Position numbers and translations under genes: made by a program. The notes below the pieces were generated by a model. It made no database searches, was not told the origin of the DNA, and saw nothing but the letters and a program-made list of their open reading frames with translations. A DNA stretch of 64,000 nt. It comes from Salipiger bermudensis (GTDB lineage: Bacteria > Pseudomonadota > Alphaproteobacteria > Rhodobacterales > Rhodobacteraceae). The DNA is taken from positions 62,001 to 126,000 of the forward strand of contig NZ_JAIUZY010000003.1 of NCBI RefSeq assembly GCF_020171625.1. Direction: 5' to 3'. Below are positions 23,901-31,182 of the stretch, one piece after another (the stretch's first letter is position 1; every line of letters starts with the position of its first letter).

Positions 23901-24607
23901 CGGGGCTTCTGCCCGGCGTGCTCGAGCGGCTGGCCGAGGCGGATGCCTTCGCCGGCATGGGGCTGACCCGGCGCGATGCGCTGTGGCAGGTGCGCGCCAT
24001 CCGCTCGCCGGCGCCGCTGCCGCTGTTTGCCGATCCGCTCGATGGCGAGGGGCTGCGCGAGCCCGATGTCGAGCTGCCGCCGATGCATCTGGGCGAGGAG
24101 GTGGTCGAGGATTACGTCTCCATGCGGCTGTCGCTGCGCGCCCACCCGATGGAGCTCCTGCGGCCCGACATTCCCGACATCGTGCCGCATTCCGAGCTCG
24201 CCGCCACGCCGCTGCGGCGGCTCTCGGTCTGCGGCGTGGTGATCACCCGGCAGCGCCCGGGCACCGCCTCGGGGGTGATCTTCGTGACGCTGGAGGACGA
24301 GACCGGGGTGTCGAACGTGGTGGTCTGGCCCAAGGTCTACGAGCGCTTCCGCCGCGCAGTCATGGGCGGGCGGCTGCTGCGGGTCACCGGCCACCTGCAG
24401 CGCGAGGGCATCGTCACCCACCTGATCGCCGAGCAGATCGAGGACCTGTCGTCGCGGCTCGGCGATCTCGGCCACCCGCTCGACGAGGCCATCGGCATCA
24501 CCAACCCCGCCGCCGACGAGGCGCCGCGCCCGACACGTCCCGCCCCCGCCGCCAAGCACCCACGCGAGCAGGCGAAGCGGCTGTTCCCGAGCCGGGACTT
24601 CCACTAG
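20921..24607 (+). CDS. dnaE2: Error-prone DNA polymerase DnaE2
   Basis: A C-family DNA polymerase, 1228 residues from the GTG at 20921. The conserved part begins at AYAELCVTSNFTFLTGASHP near residue 126, with a PHP domain, then the palm motifs (CQGRGSAANSVLCYLLG near 490, PPDIDVDFEHERREEV near 533), RPGPIQGGMVQPYIRR, and a C-terminal OB fold (GVIFVTLEDETGVSNVVVWP). It replicates past damage with ImuA and ImuB under SOS control. The first 125 residues look like translated repeat DNA (two copies of a dispersed element at 21006-21239). There is no ATG in frame near the conserved start. GTG at 20921 overlaps the imuB stop and is my choice; GTG near 20971 is an alternative. Confidence 0.92.
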   Translation: MTTAPAPTDLGGLRPARVETALALVIPSKRPALLYVPNTPGESAPGGRGQRPRFPAPSAPPIVSPPKILRQGPLTLPSLTNAPLFSGSKIPRGSPPPADGGSAPNPPRHPQADGRDSTSDKDAPLPTAYAELCVTSNFTFLTGASHPEELVARATELGLSALAITDRNSLAGVVRAWSALKTLREEAEQALRIRSTERTDPCSRQPEAGTREIAVRAGLLLPRLISGCRLVLEDEPVEWLALPTDRAAYERLSRLLTLGKRRAEKGRCQLHLADLEAHGRGLILIALPPDDLAQATTPLRRLQRRFPGHVFLGAPPRYDGSDQAWFDACARLALRMNTPMVAVGDVLMHRAARRQLADVLTCLREGCTIDAIGTRALPNAERRLKPAADMARLYRRHPAALRRTLEIAARCAFDLGELSYEYPDEIADGETPQARLERLAHAGLERRYPEGAPDKVFDLMAKELRVVEELGFAAYFLTVNDIVAFARSRGILCQGRGSAANSVLCYLLGITDVSPDLIGMVFERFISRYRGEPPDIDVDFEHERREEVIQWIYEKYGRHRAGLCATVIHFRTRAAIREVGKVMGLSQDVTAALSGQIWGQSNGGADPDRIRELGLDPGDRRLAQTIGLIGEIIGFPRHLSQHVGGFIITRGRLDELCPIENAAMEGRTVIEWDKDDIDALGILKVDVLSLGMLTCIRKAFALLEQHEGITHTLDTVPQEDTATYRMLQKADAVGVFQVESRAQMNFLPRMKPATFYDLVIEVAIVRPGPIQGGMVQPYIRRRQGLERPEPFGPALSEVTRKTLGVPLFQEQAMQIAVVGAGYSAEEADRLRRSLASFRRMGTIGEHRDRFTRGMLKNGYTREAAERCFTQIEGFADYGFPESHAAAFAMLTYVSSWLKCHHPAIFGCALLNSQPMGFYAPAQIVRDLRDHGIELRPICVNHSQWDNVLERRADGRLALRLGFRQIKGFREEDAGWIVAARGNGYPDPESLWLRAGLLPGVLERLAEADAFAGMGLTRRDALWQVRAIRSPAPLPLFADPLDGEGLREPDVELPPMHLGEEVVEDYVSMRLSLRAHPMELLRPDIPDIVPHSELAATPLRRLSVCGVVITRQRPGTASGVIFVTLEDETGVSNVVVWPKVYERFRRAVMGGRLLRVTGHLQREGIVTHLIAEQIEDLSSRLGDLGHPLDEAIGITNPAADEAPRPTRPAPAAKHPREQAKRLFPSRDFH
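21006..21085. repeat. Dispersed two-hairpin element, copy 1
   Basis: Runs from AACGCCCCGCTCTTCTCT through AAATACTCCGGGGGAGTCC to GCCCCCGATTCCCC. It forms hairpins GTCCGCC-CCC-GGCGGAC and GGGGGC-AGC-GCCCCC. It lies in the 5' part of the dnaE2 frame and matches copy 2 closely. Confidence 0.88.
21161..21239. repeat. Dispersed two-hairpin element, copy 2
   Basis: Nearly identical to copy 1 over about 79 bases, differing mainly where CTACGTCCCAAATACTC becomes CTGGTTCCAAAATACCTC. The same two hairpins are present. It is the second copy in the extended 5' end of dnaE2. Confidence 0.88.
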
Positions 24608-25010
24608 ACGCCGCGCCGCTCCCACCCCCACGAAACCGTGAGCGCGGAAAACCGCGTCGCCGTGATTTTCGGGGATGACGTCAGAGCGGGGCTTTGTTAG
24701 CTTATCCACAGAACCGCACACAGAGGCGGCCCACGGGGATGTCGAGCAGACCTCCCGACATGACCGAAGCAAGACGACTTGCGACCGCTTGAATGGCGTG
24801 TCGCCCGCTCTCGTTTTGCGTTGTTTTCGGTGAAAACCCCCAAATCTGGGGGTGTCGGCGAAATCCCGCGCGGATTACCCGATTTTACCCCATATTTCGT
24901 GGTTATTTTGCGTTTTTTACGTGACCCGTTGCTAATATGTCGGTAAGAATTGCCGGTAAAGGCGCAGGACAGGCGTGCAACAAGTCAAAAATCGCAGGCG
25001 GACAAAACAC
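24608..25010. other. Spacer between dnaE2 and ftsZ with a perfect DnaA box
   Basis: 403 bases with no convincing gene. TTATCCACA at 24702-24710 is a perfect match to the DnaA-box consensus. A hairpin ACCCCCA-AATC-TGGGGGT lies at 24836-24853. The part from about 24885 to 24950 is clearly AT-rich (TTATTTTGCGTTTTTTACG, then TAATAT at 24933-24938) and is the likely ftsZ promoter zone, although no -35 with ideal spacing stands out. No terminator with a T run is obvious for dnaE2. Confidence 0.6.
24702..24710 (+). promoter_or_regulatory. DnaA box TTATCCACA
   Basis: An exact consensus nonamer about 300 bases upstream of the ftsZ start. DnaA is known to influence ftsZ transcription in Caulobacter. 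A single box is suggestive, not proof. Confidence 0.55.
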
Positions 25011-26732
25011 ATGACACTCAACCTTTCGATGCCCGGACAGGAAGAGCTGAAGCCCCGGATCACGGTCTTCGGCGTCGGCGGCGCTGGCGGCAACGCCGTC
25101 AACAACATGATCGTCCAGCAGCTCGAAGGCGTCGACTTCGTGACGGCCAACACCGACGCTCAGGCGCTGCAGCAAAGCCTCGCGACCTCCAAGGTCCAGC
25201 TCGGCATCAAGGTCACCGAAGGCCTCGGCGCGGGCGCCCGTGCCTCGGTCGGCGCAGCCGCGGCCGAAGAGAGCATCGAGCAGATCGTCGACCACCTTGC
25301 CGGGGCGCATATGTGCTTCATCACCGCCGGCATGGGCGGCGGCACCGGCACCGGTGCGGCCCCGATCATCGCGCAGGCCGCGCGGGAGCTCGGCGTGCTG
25401 ACCGTCGGCGTGGTGACCAAGCCGTTCCAGTTCGAGGGCGCCAAGCGGATGCGTCAGGCCGAAGACGGGGTCGAGGCCCTGCAGAAGGTCGTTGACACGC
25501 TGATCATCATCCCGAACCAGAACCTGTTCCGCCTCGCCAACGAGAAGACCACCTTCACCGAGGCCTTCGCGCTGGCGGACAACGTGCTCTACCAGGGCGT
25601 CAAGGGCATCTCCGACCTGATGGTCCGCCCGGGCCTGATCAACCTCGACTTCGCCGACGTGCGCTCGGTGATGGACGAGATGGGCAAGGCGATGATGGGC
25701 ACCGGCGAGGCCGATGGCGAAGAGCGCGCGATCCAGGCCGCCGAAAAGGCCATCGCGAACCCGCTGCTCGACGAGATCTCGCTCAAGGGCGCCAAGGGCG
25801 TGCTGATCAACATCACCGGCGGTCACGACCTGACCCTGTTCGAGCTCGACGAAGCGGCCAACCGCATCCGCGAGGAAGTCGACGCCGACGCCAACATCAT
25901 CGTGGGCTCGACCCTCGATGACACGATGGAAGGCAACATGCGGGTCTCCGTCGTCGCCACCGGCATCGACGCCAGCAACGTCCACAGCGACGTTCCGGTC
26001 CCGCGCCGCAAGCTGGCCGAGCCGCTGAAGCCGACCATGGGCGAAGAGGCCCCGGAAGAGGTCGCCGCCGCACCGGTCGCACCGCAGCGCGCCCCGGCCC
26101 CGGCGCAGCAGCAGCCGGCCCACGCGCAGCAGCCCGCCGCGGCCCGTGCCCCGGAGCCGGAATACGAAGAGGACGAGCCGTCGCTCTTCGGCGCGCATGA
26201 GCAGCAGCCGCACCAGCACCAGCAGCCGGTCTACGAGCAGCCCGCAGCACAGTCGCAGGACGACCTGCCGCCGCCGGCCTACCGTCCGCAGGTTGCGCAG
26301 TTCCAGCCGCAGACCAATGCGCTCGACGCCGAGCCCGAGAGCTTCGTCGCGCCCAAGGCGCCGGCCCCCGGCACCCCCTCGCCCGAGACCCTGCAGCGCC
26401 TGCGCACCGCCGCCGAGCACAGCCGGCAGCAGCCCCAGCAGCGCCCCGCCGCACAGGCGCCGCGCCCGGCCGCCCAGCCGCAGCAGCCCGCCGGCGCACA
26501 CCGCCCGGCCTCCGAGGCCGAGAAGCCGCGCTTCGGGATCAACTCGCTGATCAACCGGATGACCGGTCATGGCCACACCCAAGGTGGCAATGGCGGCCAC
26601 GAGGCCCCCGCCCCGCGCCGTCAGCAGCCTCCGATGCAGGCCCACCAGCCGGCTCCGGTGGTGGACGAGGACGAGCAGCAGGATCAGGATCGGATCGAGA
26701 TCCCGGCCTTCCTGCGCCGCCAGGCCAACTGA
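25011..26732 (+). CDS. ftsZ: Cell division protein FtsZ
   Basis: A 573-residue tubulin-like GTPase that forms the division ring. GTP-binding motifs are [17 protein letters not shown] near residue 15 and the tubulin signature [14 protein letters not shown] near 105; the T7 loop region is [20 protein letters not shown] near 210. The core ends near residue 320 and is followed by an unusually long Gln/Pro/Ala-rich linker of about 230 residues. The C-terminal peptide [14 protein letters not shown] would bind FtsA and other tethers. The start [12 protein letters not shown] at 25011 was chosen over an in-frame GTG at 24975. A strong terminator follows. Its usual neighbour ftsA is 4.5 kb away on the opposite strand. 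Confidence 0.97.
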   Translation: MTLNLSMPGQEELKPRITVFGVGGAGGNAVNNMIVQQLEGVDFVTANTDAQALQQSLATSKVQLGIKVTEGLGAGARASVGAAAAEESIEQIVDHLAGAHMCFITAGMGGGTGTGAAPIIAQAARELGVLTVGVVTKPFQFEGAKRMRQAEDGVEALQKVVDTLIIIPNQNLFRLANEKTTFTEAFALADNVLYQGVKGISDLMVRPGLINLDFADVRSVMDEMGKAMMGTGEADGEERAIQAAEKAIANPLLDEISLKGAKGVLINITGGHDLTLFELDEAANRIREEVDADANIIVGSTLDDTMEGNMRVSVVATGIDASNVHSDVPVPRRKLAEPLKPTMGEEAPEEVAAAPVAPQRAPAPAQQQPAHAQQPAAARAPEPEYEEDEPSLFGAHEQQPHQHQQPVYEQPAAQSQDDLPPPAYRPQVAQFQPQTNALDAEPESFVAPKAPAPGTPSPETLQRLRTAAEHSRQQPQQRPAAQAPRPAAQPQQPAGAHRPASEAEKPRFGINSLINRMTGHGHTQGGNGGHEAPAPRRQQPPMQAHQPAPVVDEDEQQDQDRIEIPAFLRRQAN

Positions 26733-26757
26733 CATTTCGCACAGCACAGCGATGGAA

Positions 26758-26787
26758 CGCCCCCTCTTCGAGGGGGCGTTTTTCTTT
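26758..26787 (+). terminator. Intrinsic terminator of ftsZ
   Basis: A perfect 9-bp stem CGCCCCCTC / GAGGGGGCG with loop TTC (26758-26778) is followed by TTTTTCTTTT. Confidence 0.92.
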
Positions 26788-26804
26788 TGGGATCAAGAGC
26801 TTGA

Positions 26805-26867
26805 AACCGCCTGAAAACAGGCCCGCGAGGTTTCGCTTATTCCGTTCGTGCGATGTTTCAGGCGGTT
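26805..26867. promoter_or_regulatory. Spaced inverted repeat upstream of lpxC
   Basis: AACCGCCTGAAA (26805-26816) and its exact complement TTTCAGGCGGTT (26856-26867) are separated by 39 bases. The left arm can also fold locally as CCTG-AAAA-CAGG (26810-26821). It lies between the ftsZ terminator and lpxC, next to promoter-like AT-rich sequence (TTGAGC...TATATC, about 26878-26910). Confidence 0.55.
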
Positions 26868-26962
26868 ACAATACTTGATTTGAGCTGACAGGGCCCGGTC
26901 TATATCTCCACCATCAAAGGAGCCCCCAGTGTTCTGAAGGCTTCGATGACTGAGGTACGACC

Positions 26963-27892
26963 GTGCAAACCACTCTGAGATCCGCTGTAACATTCCATGG
27001 CGTCGGCCTGCATTCCGGCCGCCCGGCGCGCATGACCATTCGTCCGGCCTCGGCCGAGCACGGCATCTGGTTCAAGCGGACCGACATCCTTCTGGGCGAC
27101 ACGCTGGTGCCCGCGCGCTGGGACGCCGTCGAGGTGACCCCGCTCTGCACCCGTATCGTCAACGGTGCCGGTGTCTCGGTCTCGACCATCGAACACGTGA
27201 TGGCCGCGCTCTCCGGCTGCGGCGTGCACAACGCCCTGATCGAGATCGACGGCCCCGAAGTGCCGATCATGGACGGCTCCGCCGCCCCCTTCGTGCGCGC
27301 CATCCTTGAGCGCGGCACCCGCGAGCTGCGCGCGCCGGTCTATGCCATCGAGATCCTCAAGCCGGTGTCGGTGCTGACCGACAAGGGCTGGGCCCGCCTG
27401 TCCCCTGCCCGCACCGGCAACGGCCTGACGATGGATTTCCACATCGCCTTCGAGGATGACGCCATCGGCACGCAGGAGCGCAGCCTCGACCTCGCCAACG
27501 GCGCCTTCGTGCGCGAGCTCTGCGACAGCCGCACCTTCTGCCGGCAGTCCGATGTCGACGCGATGCAGGCCAATGGTCTCGCGCTTGGCGGCACCTACGA
27601 GAACGCAGTCGTCGTCGACGGCGACAAGGTGCTCTCGCCCGGCGGCCTGCGCCACAACGACGAGGCCGTACGCCACAAGATGCTCGACGCGCTTGGCGAC
27701 CTCTACACCGCCGGTGCCCCGATCATCGGCCATTACGAGGGCCACAAGGCCGGTCACGCGATGACCAACATGCTCCTGCGCGAGCTGTTCTCGACCCCCG
27801 ATGCCTACCGCATCACCCTATGCGACGACGGGCTTGCGGCACGTCTGCCGGGTGCCGGCGTCGAGCGTGAAGAGATCCCGGCAGTCGCCTGA
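26963..27892 (+). CDS. lpxC: UDP-3-O-acyl-N-acetylglucosamine deacetylase LpxC
   Basis: A 309-residue zinc deacetylase catalysing the committed step of lipid A synthesis. Family features are TLRSAVTFHGVGLHSGRP at the N-terminus, the zinc ligand in STIEHVMAAL near residue 77, a second His and the Asp in NDEAVRHKMLDALGDL near 235, and the catalytic His region GHYEGHKAGHAMTN. It starts at GTG 26963, with TGAGGTACGACC upstream; no ATG fits the conserved N-terminus. It lies between ftsZ and bamD, as in related genomes. Confidence 0.96.
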   Translation: MQTTLRSAVTFHGVGLHSGRPARMTIRPASAEHGIWFKRTDILLGDTLVPARWDAVEVTPLCTRIVNGAGVSVSTIEHVMAALSGCGVHNALIEIDGPEVPIMDGSAAPFVRAILERGTRELRAPVYAIEILKPVSVLTDKGWARLSPARTGNGLTMDFHIAFEDDAIGTQERSLDLANGAFVRELCDSRTFCRQSDVDAMQANGLALGGTYENAVVVDGDKVLSPGGLRHNDEAVRHKMLDALGDLYTAGAPIIGHYEGHKAGHAMTNMLLRELFSTPDAYRITLCDDGLAARLPGAGVEREEIPAVA

Positions 27893-27906
27893 CGGCGTGC
27901 CGCGCT

Positions 27907-27929
27907 CAAAACGCCGTTAAGACGTTTTG
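27907..27929 (+). terminator. Possible weak hairpin terminator after lpxC
   Basis: A 7-bp stem CAAAACG / CGTTTTG with a 9-base loop starts 15 bases after the lpxC stop. It lacks a clear T run. Confidence 0.35.
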
Positions 27930-28006
27930 CACCGGAATTTTCTGTGCTAGGACCGTGCCAAGGGCCGTCCTACGGCCCCCCAGAACGAACATGAGGTTAG
28001 TCGGGC

Positions 28007-28861
28007 ATGGCAGGCGGAAGATCGCGTAAGCTATTGATCGGAGTGGCTTTTTCCGCTCTTCTGCTGGCGGGTTGCGATGCGCAGGAGCGCGAGGGATACG
28101 CCCGTGGCAACATCCCGCTCGAGACCTTCTCTGCCCAGCAGATCTATGAGCGCGGCGAGTACGAGCTCGACCGCAAGGACGGTGAGGAAGCGGCCTATTA
28201 CTTCAGTGAGGTCGAGCGTCTCTACCCCTACTCGGAGTGGTCGAAGCGGGCGCTGATCATGCAGGCCTACGCCTACCACATCGAGAAGGACTACGAGAAC
28301 AGCCGGTCCTCCGCGCAGCGCTATATCGATTTCTACCCGACCGACGAGGATGCCGCCTACGCGCAGTATCTGCTCGCCCTCTCCTTCTATGACCAGATCG
28401 AGGAAGTCGGGCGCGACCAGGGGCTCACCTTCCAGGCGCTTCAGGCGCTGCGCACGGTGATCGAGCGCTATCCCAAAAGCGAATATGCCCGCAGCTCGAT
28501 CCTGAAGTTCGACCTCGCCTTCGACCACCTCGCCGGCAAGGAAATGGAGATCGGTCGCTACTATCTGCGCGACAAGCATTTCGGCGCCGCGATCAGCCGC
28601 TTCCGCGTCGTGGTCGAGGATTTCCAGACCACCACCCACACGCCCGAGGCGCTGCATCGTCTGGTCGAGGCGTATCTCTCGCTCGGTCTCGTGCAGGAGG
28701 CGCAGTCCGCTGGCGCGATCCTCGGCTACAACTACCAGGGCTCGGAATGGTATCGTGACAGCTACAAGCTGCTGACCAACCGTGGCCTGCCGCTCGAGGC
28801 TCAGGGCGACAACTGGCTGGCGCAGGCCTATCGCCAGATGGTGAAGGGCGAGTGGCTATAA
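28007..28861 (+). CDS. bamD: Outer membrane assembly lipoprotein BamD (ComL)
   Basis: A 284-residue lipoprotein with a type II signal (LLIGVAFSALLLAGC, lipidated Cys23) and TPR-like repeats: QQIYERGEYELDRKDGEEAA, ALIMQAYAYHIEKDYENSR, YLLALSFYDQIEEVGRDQG and EALHRLVEAYLSLGL. BamD is an essential part of the BAM complex inserting beta-barrel proteins into the outer membrane. It lies 33 bases before recN on the same strand, so the two are probably co-transcribed. Confidence 0.95.
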   Translation: MAGGRSRKLLIGVAFSALLLAGCDAQEREGYARGNIPLETFSAQQIYERGEYELDRKDGEEAAYYFSEVERLYPYSEWSKRALIMQAYAYHIEKDYENSRSSAQRYIDFYPTDEDAAYAQYLLALSFYDQIEEVGRDQGLTFQALQALRTVIERYPKSEYARSSILKFDLAFDHLAGKEMEIGRYYLRDKHFGAAISRFRVVVEDFQTTTHTPEALHRLVEAYLSLGLVQEAQSAGAILGYNYQGSEWYRDSYKLLTNRGLPLEAQGDNWLAQAYRQMVKGEWL

Positions 28862-28894
28862 GGGATGGCGGGCTGATCGCCCGTCCTGCAGTTC

Positions 28895-30547
28895 ATGCTT
28901 CGAGCGCTTGAGATCCGCGACATGCTGATCATCGACCGGCTGGACCTCGCGTTCCAGCCCGGTCTCAACGTGCTGACCGGCGAGACCGGCGCCGGCAAGT
29001 CGATCCTGCTGGATTCGCTGGGCTTCGTGCTGGGCTGGCGCGGCCGCGCCGAGCTGGTGCGCAGCGGTGCCGCGCAGGGCGAGGTCACGGCGGTCTTCGA
29101 GCTGGCCCCCGGCCATGCCGCGCGCGAGGTGCTGGAAGACGCCGGGCTGCCGGTCTCGGAAGAGCTGATCCTGCGCCGGGTCAACAGCGCTGACGGCCGC
29201 AAGACCGGCTGGGTCAACGACCGTCGCGCCAGCGGCGAAGTGCTGCGGCGCCTGTCGGAGACGCTGGTGGAGCTGCACGGCCAGCATGACGACCGCGGCC
29301 TGCTCAACCCCTCCGGCCACCGCGCCATCCTCGACAGCTATGCCGCGATCGACACCGAGCTGGCGGCCGCACGTGCGGCCTGGGCCAAGCGGCGCGAGGC
29401 TCGCAAGGCGCTCGAGGCGGCGCAGGCCGCGCTCGAGGCGGTGCGCGCCGAGGAGGACTTCCTGCGCCACGCCGTCGATGAGCTGGACCGGCTGGCCCCG
29501 ATGCCCGGCGAAGAGGCCGAGCTCGACACCAAGCGCCGCATGATGCAGAGCGCCGAGCGCATCCGCGAGGACATCGTGCGCGCCGCGCAGGCGCTCGGCA
29601 CTGACGGCGCCGAGGGCACCATGGCCAACGCCCTGCGCTGGCTCGAAGGCGCCTCCGAGAAGGCCGAGGGCCGGCTCGAGGGCGCCATCGCCGCGCTCAC
29701 GCGCGCCATGGCCGAACTCGACGAGGCCGGGCGCGAGGTCGAGGACTGTCTCGATGCGCTGGAGTTCAACCCGCAGGATCTCGAGGAGACCGAGGAACGG
29801 CTCTTCGCCATCCGGGGCCTCGCGCGCAAGCATTCCATCGGCCCCGACGAGCTGCCCGAGCTGGCGGCGACGCTGTCGGGGCGGCTGGCGGCGCTTGAGA
29901 GCGGCGCGGAGAACATCGCCGCCCTGACCCGCGCGGTCTCCGACGCTGATGCGGAGTATGACGCGGCCGCCGGCGCTCTGACCGAGACGCGCCGCGAGGC
30001 CGCGGGTCGGCTCGACGCCGCCATGGCCACCGAGCTCGCGCCACTGAAGATGGAGCGTGCTGTGTTCCGCACCGAGGTGGCCGGCGGCGAGCCCGGCCCC
30101 GAGGGCCGGGACGCGGTGGCGTTCACCGTGGCCACGAACCCCGGCGCGCCGGCGGGTCCGCTCAACAAGATCGCCTCTGGCGGCGAGCTGTCGCGCTTCC
30201 TTCTGGCGTTGAAGGTCAGCCTCTCGGAAGAGCGCAACCGGGGCGTCACGATGATCTTCGACGAGATCGACCGCGGCGTCGGCGGCGCCACCGCAGATGC
30301 GGTCGGGCGGCGCCTGAAGGCGCTTGCCGAGGGCGGGCAGGTTCTGGTGGTGACCCATTCGCCGCAGGTGGCGGCGCTCGGGGCGCATCACTGGCGGGTG
30401 CAGAAGCGGGTTGAGAACGACGCCACGCTGTCGACCGTTGCAGCGCTCGATGCCGGCGACCGCGAGGACGAGATCGCGCGGATGCTCTCGGGCGACACGG
30501 TCACCAAGGAAGCGCGGGCCGCGGCCCGGGCCCTGCTGGCGGGGTAG
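28895..30547 (+). CDS. recN: DNA repair protein RecN
   Basis: A 550-residue SMC-like ATPase for double-strand break repair. Walker A GETGAGKSILLDSLGF lies near residue 30, with a central coiled-coil-rich region (about 150-370, with many Ala/Glu/Arg heptads). The signature KIASGGELSRFLLALK lies near 425, Walker B MIFDEIDRGVGGATADAVG near 450, and VLVVTHSPQVAALG follows. It directly follows bamD. No LexA box was found in the short upstream gap, although recN is SOS-controlled in many bacteria. Confidence 0.96.
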   Translation: MLRALEIRDMLIIDRLDLAFQPGLNVLTGETGAGKSILLDSLGFVLGWRGRAELVRSGAAQGEVTAVFELAPGHAAREVLEDAGLPVSEELILRRVNSADGRKTGWVNDRRASGEVLRRLSETLVELHGQHDDRGLLNPSGHRAILDSYAAIDTELAAARAAWAKRREARKALEAAQAALEAVRAEEDFLRHAVDELDRLAPMPGEEAELDTKRRMMQSAERIREDIVRAAQALGTDGAEGTMANALRWLEGASEKAEGRLEGAIAALTRAMAELDEAGREVEDCLDALEFNPQDLEETEERLFAIRGLARKHSIGPDELPELAATLSGRLAALESGAENIAALTRAVSDADAEYDAAAGALTETRREAAGRLDAAMATELAPLKMERAVFRTEVAGGEPGPEGRDAVAFTVATNPGAPAGPLNKIASGGELSRFLLALKVSLSEERNRGVTMIFDEIDRGVGGATADAVGRRLKALAEGGQVLVVTHSPQVAALGAHHWRVQKRVENDATLSTVAALDAGDREDEIARMLSGDTVTKEARAAARALLAG

Positions 30548-30695
30548 CTCCGCGAGGCTGAGGGCGTGCCGCTACCGGATGGCCCTGTTCGTCTTCTCCT
30601 TCCGGGTTGGCGCAGCCTCTAGATCACAGCGCGGGATTGCGCCGGGCGGGTCAGGCGCCCTCTCTGCCCCTCTGACGCAACATCTGTGACGCCGC

Positions 30696-30856
30696 GCCAT
30701 CGCCTGCCCGCGGGATGGCGAACGGACTGCTGAATCCCTCGATTTATCCCGGCCAAATCCGAAGGACCTCACGGCTCAGCGCCGACGTCACCAAATCGCC
30801 AGCCCGTCCGGGCGGGCAGGCGATGGCACGGCGGCCTGCGGCCTTGATTCCGCGCC
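30696..30856. repeat. 161-bp inverted-repeat element, copy 1
   Basis: Perfect 16-bp arms GCCATCGCCTGCCCGC (30696-30711) and its complement (30812-30827) enclose about 100 bases containing AATCCCTCGATTTATCCCGG. A shared tail ends GCCTTGATTCCGCGCC. It is MITE-like in form and has no coding potential I can support. Confidence 0.88.
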
Positions 30857-30929
30857 TAGACGGAGATTGAGGGATCAAGACCGATTAACCGCCCCCCTCG
30901 AACCCCGGCGAAACGCGTGGCACCGCCGT

Positions 30930-31090
30930 GCCAGCGCCTGCCCGCGGGATGGCGAGCTTCACGTGGAATCCCTCGATTTATCCCGGCCAAGTCCGAAGGA
31001 CCTCACAGCTCAGTGCTGATGTCTCCAAATCGCCAGCCCGTCGGGGCGGGCAGGCGATGGCGCGGCGGCCTGCGGCCTTGATTCCGCGCC
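30930..31090. repeat. 161-bp inverted-repeat element, copy 2
   Basis: Same length and order as copy 1, with arms at 30930-30945 and 31046-31061 (one mismatch). The internal block and the tail are conserved, with scattered substitutions. It is a direct repeat of copy 1 at a distance of 234 bases. Confidence 0.88.
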
Positions 31091-31116
31091 GTCGCAAGGA
31101 TCCCCCGAAACGACAA

Positions 31117-31144
31117 ACGCCCCCGCAGCATCCTGCAGGGGCGT
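31117..31144 (-). terminator. Terminator of ftsA
   Basis: On the minus strand, ACGCCCCTGCA pairs with TGCGGGGGCGT (one wobble) around a GGATGC loop and is followed by TTGTCGTTTC. It lies 39 bases after the ftsA stop. Confidence 0.7.
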
Positions 31145-31182
31145 CTGTATCGCACCAGAGAGGACAAGCCCCCCTGCCCAAC

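Larger units (their letters stand above)
30548..31182. other. 635-base spacer between convergent recN and ftsA
   Basis: No convincing gene. The spacer holds two 161-bp inverted-repeat elements (30696-30856 and 30930-31090) and the ftsA terminator (31117-31144). It coincides with one end of the apparent ftsZ-recN inversion. The predicted proteins here are translations of the repeat. Confidence 0.85.

Noticed and set aside
20831-24772. Very long minus-strand open frame (1313 codons) opposite dnaE2
   Set aside because: It mirrors the GC3-rich dnaE2 gene, shows no family signature and is His/Gln/Arg-rich like other antisense frames. The plus strand has a full DnaE2.
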